A stretch of DNA of 57,603 nt from Myxococcales bacterium. Lineage in GTDB: Bacteria; Myxococcota_A; Polyangia; Polyangiales; SLQV01. The notes beneath the pieces are model-generated. The model searched no databases. It worked only from the letters and a program-made list of their open reading frames with translations, and was not told the origin of the DNA. Position numbers and translations under genes: made by a program. How positions within the stretch are numbered: the first letter of the stretch is position 1; the number at the start of each line of letters is the position of its first letter. Shown here in pieces: positions 9,066-17,514 of this stretch. Location of the stretch: positions 1 to 57,603 of the forward strand of contig SLQV01000077.1 of assembly GCA_007131285.1 (NCBI GenBank), read 5' to 3'.

Positions 9066-9647
9066 CTACTGCGCTTCGTCCGGGGGCAACGAAACCGCGG
9101 AAAGCGTATGGATCACCCCATTGGTGCAAGGAAGGTCCGTCGCGACCACCGGTGCCCCACCCACGGTGACCGACGTCTCCGTCGTGGACACGGGCAAGAC
9201 AGTGCCTGCAACGGTCGTAAAAGATTTCTCCGTCGCGACCTTCACGCTCGTGTAGGTGCCCTCAACGACATGATGCTTAAGGATGCGCTGAAGCGTCGGC
9301 CGACTTTCCGGAAGCAATAGTGCGTTCAGGGTGCCCTCGGGAAGCGCGGCGAAGGCCTCGTCGTTAGGCGCGAAAATCGTAAATGGTCCGGGGGCCCGCA
9401 GCGTATCCGCCATAAGTGCGGCCTGGATCAGACCCGCCAGCGTGGAAAACTTCCCATCAGCAATCACCGTATCGACGCAATCCGCGCTCGCCTCGGGCAG
9501 TTCGATATTCTCTACTTCAACAGGCACCTCGGCCTTGTCCGGAACATAAACGGGCTCTGGGGCCTTCTTTTCACCACACGCTACGAGCGAGAAAGCAGCG
9601 CCGAGTATCAAGCTCGTACGCATCATTAAGTTCTTCTGAATCAACAT
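9066..9647 (-). CDS. Fasciclin (FAS1)-domain lipoprotein
   Basis: This is a secreted, lipid-anchored FAS1 adhesion domain. The signal peptide ends in the lipobox LVAC followed by a charged linker rich in Glu and Pro. The FAS1 domain has the usual blocks: FSTLAGLIQAA, GPFTIFAPNDEAFAALP, LQRILKHHVVEGTY and the terminal NGVIHTLSAVSLP. Start was set at the ATG at 9647, because GGAG lies 5 nt upstream and the lipoprotein signal begins directly after it; an upstream ATG at 9698 would give an implausible N-terminus. FAS1 proteins mediate cell-cell or cell-matrix contact; the partner here is unknown. Confidence 0.88.
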   Translation of the reverse strand: MLIQKNLMMRTSLILGAAFSLVACGEKKAPEPVYVPDKAEVPVEVENIELPEASADCVDTVIADGKFSTLAGLIQAALMADTLRAPGPFTIFAPNDEAFAALPEGTLNALLLPESRPTLQRILKHHVVEGTYTSVKVATEKSFTTVAGTVLPVSTTETSVTVGGAPVVATDLPCTNGVIHTLSAVSLPPDEAQ

Positions 9648-9881
9648 GATATCTCCAAAACCGCACCAGCGCGAAACGCCGTTGCTCAGGTTCTCCATAA
9701 CTCGCCGCGACTTTAACTCAACCGAGGGGCATCAGGCCAGAACCAATGGCCCCGACCCCATAGAAAGCAACTGAGTCTTGTGTCGGCTAACCGCCGAACT
9801 AGAGCGCGAAGCCCGCGGGTTCGGTCGACGACCGGCGTTGGCGCAACGTTTCGCGTCTTAGACCTCTTTAAGCACGTGCGT

Positions 9882-11075
9882 TCAGGCGCCTTGCCGGCCA
9901 CACGTGGCTAGTAGCGACTGCAGGGCCGGCACTAATGCAAGACCACTCCTGAGTGCGCCTCCGCCCGTTCCATCGTCCAGCCAGTCTCCACACACACCCA
10001 ATCGGGAAACGCTTTCCCAGAGCGCGCCCCGCATTAACGGCTCGGTGGTGAACGCGTAGCGCCAACGGTGCAGCGGACGCGCCGCCCCCGCGACGGGCGC
10101 TAGAGTTCGGGAATTAGCTGCGATCACGTCGCTATAGTGCCCGTCGGGAACCACGGGCTTGTGCCCGAATGCTTGCTGCTGGTGCCAGGCCGATGCGATC
10201 GATTCCAGGACTGTCGCGGCATCTTGGCCAAAATGCACTTGGCTCCAGTGGGGCGGGGCGTGAATCACGAAACCATCATCGGCGTTTAGGCGCGTTCCAA
10301 GCGTTAAGCGCTGCGGCTTGTCAGCAGTTGCGACGGAACCCGCGGCATGAACGGCTTGGTCGGGAGGCCGCTGCGCCAGGAGCGCTGTTAGCACTGGCTG
10401 CCAGGTGGATGCGCGAGCCGGCCATGCATCCAGCCATGTTTGCAGCGCGCCCAAGCCAGCACGTTTCACGGCAGTTGCGCCTGCGGCGAAGAGAGGCGCC
10501 CGCTCAGCGGGCGCCAGCAAGGCAACCGCCTGGGGTTCCGGAAGGGCCAGTATCAGTGCGTCGAAAGGACCCGCCCGTTCAACGTGGGCTTCGTCGCCAG
10601 TCGAACGCAGCGTAAGATACCATCGGCTATCGATGTCGCGCTCAATGGCCTCGACGCGTCGCTGATACCGGACATCGAGATCCGCCGCCAGAACATCGAT
10701 GAACCCGGCCAAGTGACCATCAGCCGCCCCGTAGGCCCGCGCATCCTGCGCTGCTGGCGACTGACTCTCTGGCGCAAGCATCCGCAACGGGCCCGAATCG
10801 GCTTCTACGTTGAGCCCCGCGACGATGCCGAGCTGGGACTCGACAGCGCGCCAAAGGGCGGCATTTCCCAAGAGACTCGGCGCGCCGATGGCGACACGGC
10901 GTCCGGTATAAAGTGATCTCAGCGCGCAGCGGCCTCCCGGCCCACGGCTTTTCTCAAACACCGTGACCTCGCAAACCGACTGTCGACTCAGCCAACGCGC
11001 GCAAGCAAGTCCGGCGAGCCCCGCGCCGACAACGGCCACCCTGACGCTTTCAAACTTATCTAGCGGTTGAATCAT
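9882..11075 (-). CDS. FAD-dependent oxidoreductase, renalase/amine-oxidase-like
   Basis: This is a flavoprotein with an N-terminal dinucleotide-binding motif (VAVVGAGLAGLACARWL) followed by FEKSRGPGGRC, the GR-type motif of the amine-oxidase and renalase family. The C-terminal FAD-contact region is GVCGDWLDDGTGGGALRSG. About 397 residues from the ATG at 11075; a longer open frame runs upstream to 11264, but the FAD fold should begin close to this ATG. No Shine-Dalgarno is seen. The substrate is unknown. It stands between non-related genes. Confidence 0.8.
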   Translation of the reverse strand: MIQPLDKFESVRVAVVGAGLAGLACARWLSRQSVCEVTVFEKSRGPGGRCALRSLYTGRRVAIGAPSLLGNAALWRAVESQLGIVAGLNVEADSGPLRMLAPESQSPAAQDARAYGAADGHLAGFIDVLAADLDVRYQRRVEAIERDIDSRWYLTLRSTGDEAHVERAGPFDALILALPEPQAVALLAPAERAPLFAAGATAVKRAGLGALQTWLDAWPARASTWQPVLTALLAQRPPDQAVHAAGSVATADKPQRLTLGTRLNADDGFVIHAPPHWSQVHFGQDAATVLESIASAWHQQQAFGHKPVVPDGHYSDVIAANSRTLAPVAGAARPLHRWRYAFTTEPLMRGALWESVSRLGVCGDWLDDGTGGGALRSGLALVPALQSLLATCGRQGA

Positions 11076-11592
11076 AGGTAAGCGTTTAGGAGGTCCGGCG
11101 GACGCTAAAAGTCTACTCCAGAGTGCTAGCGGGGGTTGGGGTCCGACGCGCAGCCCTAGGCCATCTTTCCGAAGTGCCGTGGGGGAGCCGTGCTCGGGAT
11201 TCACGCCCGAACACTGAGCGGCTTTGATACAAAACCCCTCTGAACCGTTACAATCATAGGGCACTATTGTCGATCTAGTCGTCTTGTCGATCTAGTCGGT
11301 GGCGTGGGCGCCGAACTTACGGAAGACCTCCCACGCACGGGACGTTCTTGGACGGAATGCCTACGCGCGGCAATATCGAGAGCGACCTCTCGCACGCCAA
11401 GGGCGTGCACGCTCGCGGCGATGACTTAGCGTAGACCCCCACTCACGCAGACGCGGCGACAGATACCGCCAAACATGAAGCGGCTCGACGATCGGCAGAT
11501 ACGGCACCGAGACGCCTAGCGCAGAGACCCTCCCTTCGCTTCAGGAGGCGTGACCATCAAGCCAACGCTACCTTACAGGGCCACAAAACATC
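11076..11592. other. Intergenic region with a 17-bp-period repeat and a small hairpin
   Basis: No gene is convincing here. TTGTCGATCTAGTCG occurs twice in direct orientation (11267-11281 and 11284-11298), a spacing typical of tandem protein-binding sites. A perfect 7-bp stem (GCACGCC 11392-11398, GGCGTGC 11402-11408) with a 3-nt loop lies further right. The region separates two genes transcribed away from each other, so it should hold both promoters. Confidence 0.45.
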
Positions 11593-12738
11593 ATGCAGAA
11601 TAAAGTCCCAGCTAGGCATCTTTTGCCATCGCTTTTTTCCCGGAACTCTTGGGGCGTGAAAGCCAGGTACGTTGTGCGTTCGACACCCCCTGCGCGGAGA
11701 ATACGCTTAAAGCCAGCGGAAGATGCGTCTCAGGCGTTGCGTAGCGTCGCGCCCGAGACCCACCTAGCGCGCCTGCTCAAACGCATCGCACTGAAGGCAG
11801 CGCTGCTCTTGCTTGGCTTACTCAGCGGCAGTTTACAACCCCGCACCACCTCAGCGACGCCCGTCGCAAGCGCCTATCGGGCGCCGGATGTTGGCGGCCC
11901 GCAGCGTTTTCGCTTTAGCGAACGCCCGATCAAAGTTGTGGTGGTCGCTGGGTCAATAGGAGCGTTTCGAGGCGCATCCTATGCGCGGCACATCGCCCGG
12001 CGCTGTCATGCGGTTGAGGTCGCGAACTTGTCCGCGACCGGCCTAGGAGCAAGCGCGCTTCGACAACGCTTTGTGGCCTTCGATCGGAAACTCTACGGGG
12101 CTGCGCGCGAACCTGAGCGCTGGCTTCTGTTCGCAGGGGGACTGAACTCCATCAGCAATGCGCCCAAGACGATCCTAGACGCGGTTAATCTTTTTCACTA
12201 CGCCCACGAACGCGGCTACCAGGTGGCGGCGATGACACCCACGCCCTGGGGCTCTCTTCGCGACCCACGCTTCCGAGGCAAGTCCGGGGCCGACTATGTT
12301 GCATCCACCCAGGCCATCGTTGATTTTTACCGCGGCAAGCATACCCCCGCGGAAGCACTCGGCACCTACCTCGACCGACGCACCTGCCAGGCTGAAGTTT
12401 CAAGCTTTGCCCCCACCGAACTCCCCGACTTGACGATTGACTTGTGGCATTCGCCCCTGCGTGCCCAGGAGGCGGAAGATGTCACGGACCGTTGGCTCTG
12501 GGGGCGCTTGCTTGCGGACCGCCAAATACGTTCAGATCTCAAGGCAGCCACAGATCGAGCCGCGTTTCGCGAAAAGGTGCTCAAGGCTCACCGACAACGC
12601 TCTCTGAACTTCATGGAGGCACGCTACCGCGGCTTCGACCATATCCATCCGAATGCCGATGGGCATCAGGTGATTTTCCAGCAGGCGTGCAAAACCCTGC
12701 CTAAAGATTGGCGGTGTGATTGCCTCACTCCCTTCTAG
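11593..12738 (+). CDS. SGNH/GDSL-like hydrolase, secreted or membrane-anchored
   Basis: I recognise an SGNH-hydrolase layout. The first strand is VVVVAGSIGAF, with Ser in the nucleophile position. A middle block is FAGGLNS, with Gly-Leu-Asn for oxyanion contacts. The terminal DHIHPNADGH carries an Asp-xx-His-like catalytic pair. A hydrophobic segment (about residues 65-82) precedes the domain, so the enzyme is probably exported or anchored; the 60 residues before it suggest that the true start could be later than ATG 11593. Such enzymes deacylate lipids or de-O-acetylate polysaccharides. The substrate cannot be read from the neighbours. The block assignments are my own reading, hence the moderate confidence. 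Confidence 0.65.
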   Translation: MQNKVPARHLLPSLFSRNSWGVKARYVVRSTPPARRIRLKPAEDASQALRSVAPETHLARLLKRIALKAALLLLGLLSGSLQPRTTSATPVASAYRAPDVGGPQRFRFSERPIKVVVVAGSIGAFRGASYARHIARRCHAVEVANLSATGLGASALRQRFVAFDRKLYGAAREPERWLLFAGGLNSISNAPKTILDAVNLFHYAHERGYQVAAMTPTPWGSLRDPRFRGKSGADYVASTQAIVDFYRGKHTPAEALGTYLDRRTCQAEVSSFAPTELPDLTIDLWHSPLRAQEAEDVTDRWLWGRLLADRQIRSDLKAATDRAAFREKVLKAHRQRSLNFMEARYRGFDHIHPNADGHQVIFQQACKTLPKDWRCDCLTPF

Positions 12739-12807
12739 GGCCCATCCTTCCGAACGATCAGGCCTTCGCAGAAAAGCGGACTGCGCCCATTCCCCCTGTG
12801 ACTCACC

Positions 12808-13893
12808 ATGCGCCTTCTCGAAACAACCGCCGACCCAAAACGGGCGACTGACCTGACCCTACTTCTCGAGGCGGCGGGCGTCGAAACGTTTTACGAAACG
12901 TCGCAAGACGGTACTACGCATCGCGTTTATTACCTCAACGAGTTGCAAAAAGATCTTGCCCGGGACGTGTTCACAGCGTTTCAGAATGATCCGAAGGCAC
13001 CTGAGATTCGGTCCGCTATCCGCGAGCAACGGCGTAGGACGCGCGGGAATCGGGGAGGCGAAACCGGTTCAGGCGAACCACCGATCGAAGCGCAGAAGCG
13101 TAAACGCAACCCCAGCATTCGGCCTATCGCACCTGAAAGCTCACCGATACGAATGCCGGGCTCACTCAGACCTGCCCCGACATCCGAGCCGCCGAATCCG
13201 GACCGGTCTGGTCTCGACCGTTCAAATCCCGATCTGCCGAACAAGGCGTCTCGGCGCGCACCGCCTGCCCCGCGGCGCGGAATGCCTCGCATCGTAATGA
13301 TTCGCCTGGGCCCCCTGACAATCGCGCTCATTGCTCTATGCTTGGCCGTAGGTTTCTGGACGAGTTTCGGCAGCGAACTCGGGTCAGTAGCGCCTCTACT
13401 ACTCAGCGCTCCGGCGGCTGAAGGTGGGAGCTTTAACTCCCTTGGTGAGGTTTTGACGAGCGGCGAGGTCTGGCGCCTGTTGACGCCCATTCTGGTTCAC
13501 TTTGGCATCCTCCACCTCCTGCTCAATATGCTCTGGCTTAAAGACTTAGGCAGTTTAGTGGAGAGCGTGCGTGGACCGGTCACGTTGGCCGTCCTGGTGA
13601 TTTCGATTGGAGTCATTTCCAACGTAGTGCAGTTTCTGACAAGTGGCAGCGCCAACTTTGGCGGCATGTCTGGCGTCATCTACGGCCTGCTCGGCTTTGC
13701 TTGGATATCGGGCCGCATCCACCCCAAAGGCGGCCTTTTTGTGCCCAAGTTCATCATGATCTTCATGATGCTCTGGTTTGTTGTCTGTTTTACAGGTCTC
13801 GTTGGCAATGTAGCCAACGCAGCTCATGCAGCGGGCCTACTCTCGGGCCTGGCCTTCGGGGCAGCGAACGCGCTACGCCTGCGCTGGGCCTAA
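12808..13893 (+). CDS. Rhomboid-family intramembrane serine protease
   Basis: This protease cleaves transmembrane substrates within the bilayer. The catalytic dyad is visible: Ser288 in GGMSGV and His340 in NAAHAAG, plus the oxyanion-region motif H231-x4-H236-x3-N240. Membrane helices occupy about residues 166-360. The N-terminal 60 residues form a small cytosolic domain (LLETTADPKRATDL start), as in GlpG-type rhomboids. A 90-residue, Arg- and Pro-rich linker (about 70-160) separates the two. ATG 12808 was chosen because the cytosolic domain begins at once. It lies 69 bp downstream of the SGNH gene and may be co-transcribed. Substrate unknown. Confidence 0.9.
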   Translation: MRLLETTADPKRATDLTLLLEAAGVETFYETSQDGTTHRVYYLNELQKDLARDVFTAFQNDPKAPEIRSAIREQRRRTRGNRGGETGSGEPPIEAQKRKRNPSIRPIAPESSPIRMPGSLRPAPTSEPPNPDRSGLDRSNPDLPNKASRRAPPAPRRGMPRIVMIRLGPLTIALIALCLAVGFWTSFGSELGSVAPLLLSAPAAEGGSFNSLGEVLTSGEVWRLLTPILVHFGILHLLLNMLWLKDLGSLVESVRGPVTLAVLVISIGVISNVVQFLTSGSANFGGMSGVIYGLLGFAWISGRIHPKGGLFVPKFIMIFMMLWFVVCFTGLVGNVANAAHAAGLLSGLAFGAANALRLRWA

Positions 13894-14153
13894 ACGCACT
13901 CGAGACACCTCTTGAGTGCGCCCGTCGGCGACCGAAAGCCCCCTAAGTGAAGGGCGGCGTCTGACCCAGGCGCTCGGCGCTTAGTACGCCGAGGAAAGAC
14001 TCTGAGTCTGGCCGCCAACCGGGCGCGACGGAGAGAAGGCGTGGGAAGCGGCAAAGCCCGCGCCCATCAGGATCTTCCTGCCTGAGCAAAAACCAGATGT
14101 TTCGCGGACAGCGCACTTAGGACGGCAGAGCAGCAACCTGAAGCTGGAGTGCA
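13894..14153. other. Convergent intergenic region
   Basis: A dyad (CGCACTC 13895-13901, GAGTGCG 13914-13920) lies directly after the rhomboid stop. It has no T tract, so it is at best a weak terminator for the rhomboid gene. I see nothing else. Confidence 0.4.
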
Positions 14154-15287
14154 TTAGAGGCGAGCGGCACGGGCGCGGAGCGCGTGGTCTGCGAGAACGA
14201 GGGCCACCATCGCTTCAGCCATCGGGACGAAACGTGGAAGCAGGCAGGGGTCGTGGCGGCCTTTGGTCTGCACCTCCGCCTCTCGGCCTGCTGAATCAAT
14301 CGTGGGTTGCGCGCGTGGCAATGAACTGGTCGGCTTCACCGCCGCCCGCAGTACGATCGGCTCGCCGCTGGAGATGCCGCCGAGCATCCCGCCGTGGCGA
14401 TTACTTGCAAAGTGGACGGCGGGCGCCCCGGCGCGCCTCGGCAAGGCATGTGCCGCAGAAACATCTGGATACATGAGGTCATTGTTTTCCGAACCGCGCA
14501 ACCGCGCGCAATCAAAGCCGATACCATACTCAACGCCCAATACTGCAGGCAGTGAAAATAGTGCTTTTGCGAGATCAGCTTTGAGTTTGTCGAAAACCGG
14601 CTCGCCAAGGCCGGCGGGAACCGCGCGCGCCGTCACTTCTGCAACGCCACCGATCGAATCCTGCGCCTTGCGCATCGCCTGAATCAGGTCGATCATTTTC
14701 GGCACAAGCGCGTGATCCGGGCAGCGCACTATATTTGGCGACCCATCAGGGAGGCTTTCGACGTCTTCTAAGCGCACCGGTCCATGGATCGCCGCGCGGA
14801 GGTCACCAATTTGAACAACGTAACCCACGACGTCCGTGCCAAATAACGCCGATAAAAGCTTTTTCGCGATGGCACCCGCAGCGACGCGCGCTGTCGTCTC
14901 GCGGGCACTGGAGCGGCCTCCGCCGCGGTGGTCGCGAAAGCCGAAGCGCGCGTCCAGCGTATAGTCCGCATGCCCCGGACGGTAGACGCTTTCGAGATTA
15001 CCGTAGTCTTTGCTCTTCGCATCGGCATTCCGAATGAGCACCGCGATAGGCGCGCCGGTCGTCTTCCCACCAAAAACCCCGGAAAGAATCTCCGGCACAT
15101 CTGACTCCTGGCGCTGAGTGACAACCTTGCTTTGCCCGGGCCTGCGGCGCTCAAGATCTACGCTTAGGTCTGCTTCGCTAAGCTCAAGCCCCGACGGACA
15201 GCCGTCGACGATCACAACGTTGCCTGGTCCGTGGCTCTCGCCAGCGGTGGTAACGCGAAATAACGTGCCGAAAGTACTACCCGCCAT
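14154..15287 (-). CDS. aroC: Chorismate synthase
   Basis: AroC converts 5-enolpyruvylshikimate-3-phosphate to chorismate with reduced FMN, the last step of the shikimate pathway in the cytosol. The signatures are all present: GESHGPGNVVIVDGCPSG near the N-terminus, RPGHADYTLDARFGFRDHRG with GGRSSARET in the middle, and NRHGGMLGGISSGEP toward the end. Length of 377 residues is normal. Start ATG 15287 has a GAGG about 8 nt upstream. It is the last gene of a minus-strand run behind the ketosynthase, oxoamine-synthase and HemQ-like genes, only 29 bp after the latter. Chorismate feeds the bifunctional PheA encoded at 35-37 kb. Confidence 0.97.
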   Translation of the reverse strand: MAGSTFGTLFRVTTAGESHGPGNVVIVDGCPSGLELSEADLSVDLERRRPGQSKVVTQRQESDVPEILSGVFGGKTTGAPIAVLIRNADAKSKDYGNLESVYRPGHADYTLDARFGFRDHRGGGRSSARETTARVAAGAIAKKLLSALFGTDVVGYVVQIGDLRAAIHGPVRLEDVESLPDGSPNIVRCPDHALVPKMIDLIQAMRKAQDSIGGVAEVTARAVPAGLGEPVFDKLKADLAKALFSLPAVLGVEYGIGFDCARLRGSENNDLMYPDVSAAHALPRRAGAPAVHFASNRHGGMLGGISSGEPIVLRAAVKPTSSLPRAQPTIDSAGREAEVQTKGRHDPCLLPRFVPMAEAMVALVLADHALRARAARL

Positions 15288-15316
15288 CAGGACGCCTCGC
15301 CCGAAGGCAGGATGTC

Positions 15317-16051
15317 TCAGCTTCCGGCGGAGCGCCAGCGCACATAGCCGACGAAGAACGGCCCCATCTGTGCGATGAACTCGGAAGTCTGACGGGTGTG
15401 GCGCATGGTCTGCACGACATGAGACAGCGGATGCAGATCTTTGCCGATAAGCCCGATCACGAACTCGTTATCTCTCGCGTCAATTCCGTGACACGCTAGG
15501 CGAACGTCGGTCGCCAGGTTTTGTGCGCCGTAGGCTCGGCCAATAATGCCGTGTTCCATCAAGATTTTGCCCTGCTCCGCCTTATCTAGCTTTTCGAAAG
15601 CCCCGTGCCTGCGAAGCGGATACCAGACAGCCCAGGGCGCCTCCTCCTTGAGCACAGTCTCGATGGGCCGGTCGAGAATCGTCCAGGGCAAGTTCGGCTC
15701 GTGACCCGAACCGTAACTGCGGCCGATCATCGTGAAATCTGGTCGCAACCTGGCTTTCGTGCCGAGTGCCTGCCGGACGCAAGGCCGAACTTGACGAACG
15801 AAGTGGCTCGGGTCGAGCGACCAGGTCAGAACCGCAAAGCTCTCCGGATCATTGACATCGTCGTACACAACGCCCGCTAGACCGGCGTCCTCAAAGGCGG
15901 ACGCAAGGTCAGCAGCGCAACTGTGTGTGCCTGGCGCCTGCTCGCGGAATACGAGCAGCTGCATGAACAGCCGTTGGTTGATGGACTGGCGCTCGCCATC
16001 GCGGCTGGCGCCGTGCTCCAATACATCGATGGTCGGCAGCTCATGGTGCAT
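15317..16051 (-). CDS. Chlorite-dismutase-family heme protein (HemQ-like)
   Basis: This belongs to the chlorite dismutase/HemQ superfamily. The C-terminal half has WAVWYPLRR, EHGIIGRAYG, DVRLACHGID, NEFVIGLIGKD and FFVGYVRW blocks, and the N-terminal half has a degenerate ferredoxin-like repeat. HemQ members decarboxylate coproheme to heme b; true chlorite dismutases detoxify chlorite. I see no chlorate-respiration genes nearby, so a heme-related or unknown redox role is more likely. An internal Met (MQLLVFRE) could be the real start. The gene lies between the oxoamine synthase (116-bp gap) and aroC (29-bp gap) on the same strand. Whether it takes part in the lipid pathway or is just a neighbour is open. 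Confidence 0.8.
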   Translation of the reverse strand: MHHELPTIDVLEHGASRDGERQSINQRLFMQLLVFREQAPGTHSCAADLASAFEDAGLAGVVYDDVNDPESFAVLTWSLDPSHFVRQVRPCVRQALGTKARLRPDFTMIGRSYGSGHEPNLPWTILDRPIETVLKEEAPWAVWYPLRRHGAFEKLDKAEQGKILMEHGIIGRAYGAQNLATDVRLACHGIDARDNEFVIGLIGKDLHPLSHVVQTMRHTRQTSEFIAQMGPFFVGYVRWRSAGS

Positions 16052-16167
16052 GCGGACGATGATACCGACTTCACTCGTCGACCGCCACCCCCCCTTTTCA
16101 GGGTCCGAACGCGCCGACCTGCCATCACGCCACCCGAGGGATGGATGCGCTGTCTAACGCCCGTCGC

Positions 16168-17370
16168 CTAAGCGATGACTTTAAAGGCTTTGCCGTATTG
16201 AATCAGTAGCTTGACTGCACGATCGATATCTTCCTCGCTATGCCCCAGGGTCACATTGAGACGCAGCCGTTCTTCGCCCTGCTTAACGCCAGGGTAGGTA
16301 ATCGGCACCATCATGATGCCGTGTTCGAGCAAAGCTACGTGCAAGAAAAGCGCCTTACGCTCATCACGCACCATGATCGGCATGATGTGCGTATTGCTCT
16401 GAGCAAGGTCAAATCCCGCAGCGAGTAGTCGGCTGCGCATGTAATCCGCACGCGATTGAAGCGCATTCACCAAAGCTGGCCCCTCTGCTTCAAGCATGCC
16501 CAAGATCGTATCGGCGGCGGCAATTAGCGGGGCCGGCAAGCTAGCGCTGAAGAGAAAGGAGCGAGCGCTATGCTTGACGTGGTCAACCACCTGCTCGGAA
16601 CCGAGCAAGATACCGCCTATTCCACCGAACGTCTTTGAGAAGGTGGAGATAACGACGGGCACGCGGCCTTGCAGACCGTACTTTTCAAGAATGCCTCGCC
16701 CACCATGCCCCAGCGTGCCCGTTCCGTGAGCGTCGTCGCAAAGCACAGCTGCGCCGTATGCGTCGCAAACATCGAGTAGCTCCTCGAGGTTAGCTTCATC
16801 GCCGTCTAGCGAGTAGATGCCTTCCAGCAGAACCAAGGCATTTTTGCGCTCTTTTGTGCGCAGGCAGCGCGCGAGCGACTTGGGGCTGTTGTGGTTAAAA
16901 AAACGCAGTTCTGCTTGAGAACCCGGCGTGCCTGCGGCCATAAATGAACCGTCGAGAATGCACGCGTGACTGTAACTATCCAGTATAAGCGAGGTGTCTC
17001 GGTCGGCGAGCGCCATGATGGTTCCCACCATGGCTTGATAGCCCGTCGTAAATACGAGACAGCGCTCGAAACCAAACCACGCAGCCAAGCGCCGCTCCAG
17101 GGCAACGTGGGCATCGGTCGTGGCCTGCACCCGTGACGAACCCAGACCCGTACCATATCGGTCAATAGCCGACTTAGCCGCTTCTCGGACAGCAGGGTGA
17201 TTGGTTAGCCCGAGGTAGTCATTTGAGGAGAAATTGACGACGGGCTTGCCCGCAATCGTGGTGTGGAGCCCTCCGCTCTCAAACTCGCGAAAATAGGGGT
17301 AGACTTGGCGACTTTGAGCCTCACGGACCCGCTCGAGAGCCGATTGCGCTTTCTCCTCAATCCACAACAT
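16168..17370 (-). CDS. Alpha-oxoamine synthase, serine palmitoyltransferase-like
   Basis: This PLP enzyme performs decarboxylative condensation of an amino acid with an acyl thioester to give an alpha-aminoketone. Counting from a GTG at 17388, PLP-stacking His141 lies in DSYSHACILDG, Asp219/His221 in CDDAHGTG, and the Schiff-base Lys252 in STFSKTFGGIGG. The TFSKTF form and KHSARSFLFSAS downstream resemble serine palmitoyltransferases more than BioF (TFGKALG) or glycine C-acetyltransferase. About 400 residues fits. ATG 17370 is preferred over GTG 17388; neither has a ribosome-binding site. It follows the two ketosynthase genes on the same strand (gap about 145 bp). With the acyl-AMP ligase and two carrier proteins encoded on the opposite arm, this suggests that its acyl donor is carrier-bound rather than a CoA ester. 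Confidence 0.88.
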   Translation of the reverse strand: MLWIEEKAQSALERVREAQSRQVYPYFREFESGGLHTTIAGKPVVNFSSNDYLGLTNHPAVREAAKSAIDRYGTGLGSSRVQATTDAHVALERRLAAWFGFERCLVFTTGYQAMVGTIMALADRDTSLILDSYSHACILDGSFMAAGTPGSQAELRFFNHNSPKSLARCLRTKERKNALVLLEGIYSLDGDEANLEELLDVCDAYGAAVLCDDAHGTGTLGHGGRGILEKYGLQGRVPVVISTFSKTFGGIGGILLGSEQVVDHVKHSARSFLFSASLPAPLIAAADTILGMLEAEGPALVNALQSRADYMRSRLLAAGFDLAQSNTHIMPIMVRDERKALFLHVALLEHGIMMVPITYPGVKQGEERLRLNVTLGHSEEDIDRAVKLLIQYGKAFKVIA

Positions 17371-17514
17371 CGGCGCGCAGCCTAGCACGCAACGCGGCGC
17401 GCACGGCTTTTGAATGACGTGATGGCGAGCGCTCCGGCTGTCGACAGGTAGAAACAGGGGTGAGTGCGGCGGGGCACAGGCGCAGGAAGTGCCTACTTTG
17501 AGCTGAGCTAATCG

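Noticed and set aside
15317-16051. True chlorite dismutase of a chlorate-respiration island
   Set aside because: There are no chlorate-reductase, cytochrome or transposon genes around it; the sequence fits the broader HemQ-like family.
16168-17370. BioF (biotin synthesis) or glycine C-acetyltransferase
   Set aside because: No biotin or threonine genes are near, and the TFSKTF and KHSARSFLFSAS segments resemble serine palmitoyltransferase more closely.
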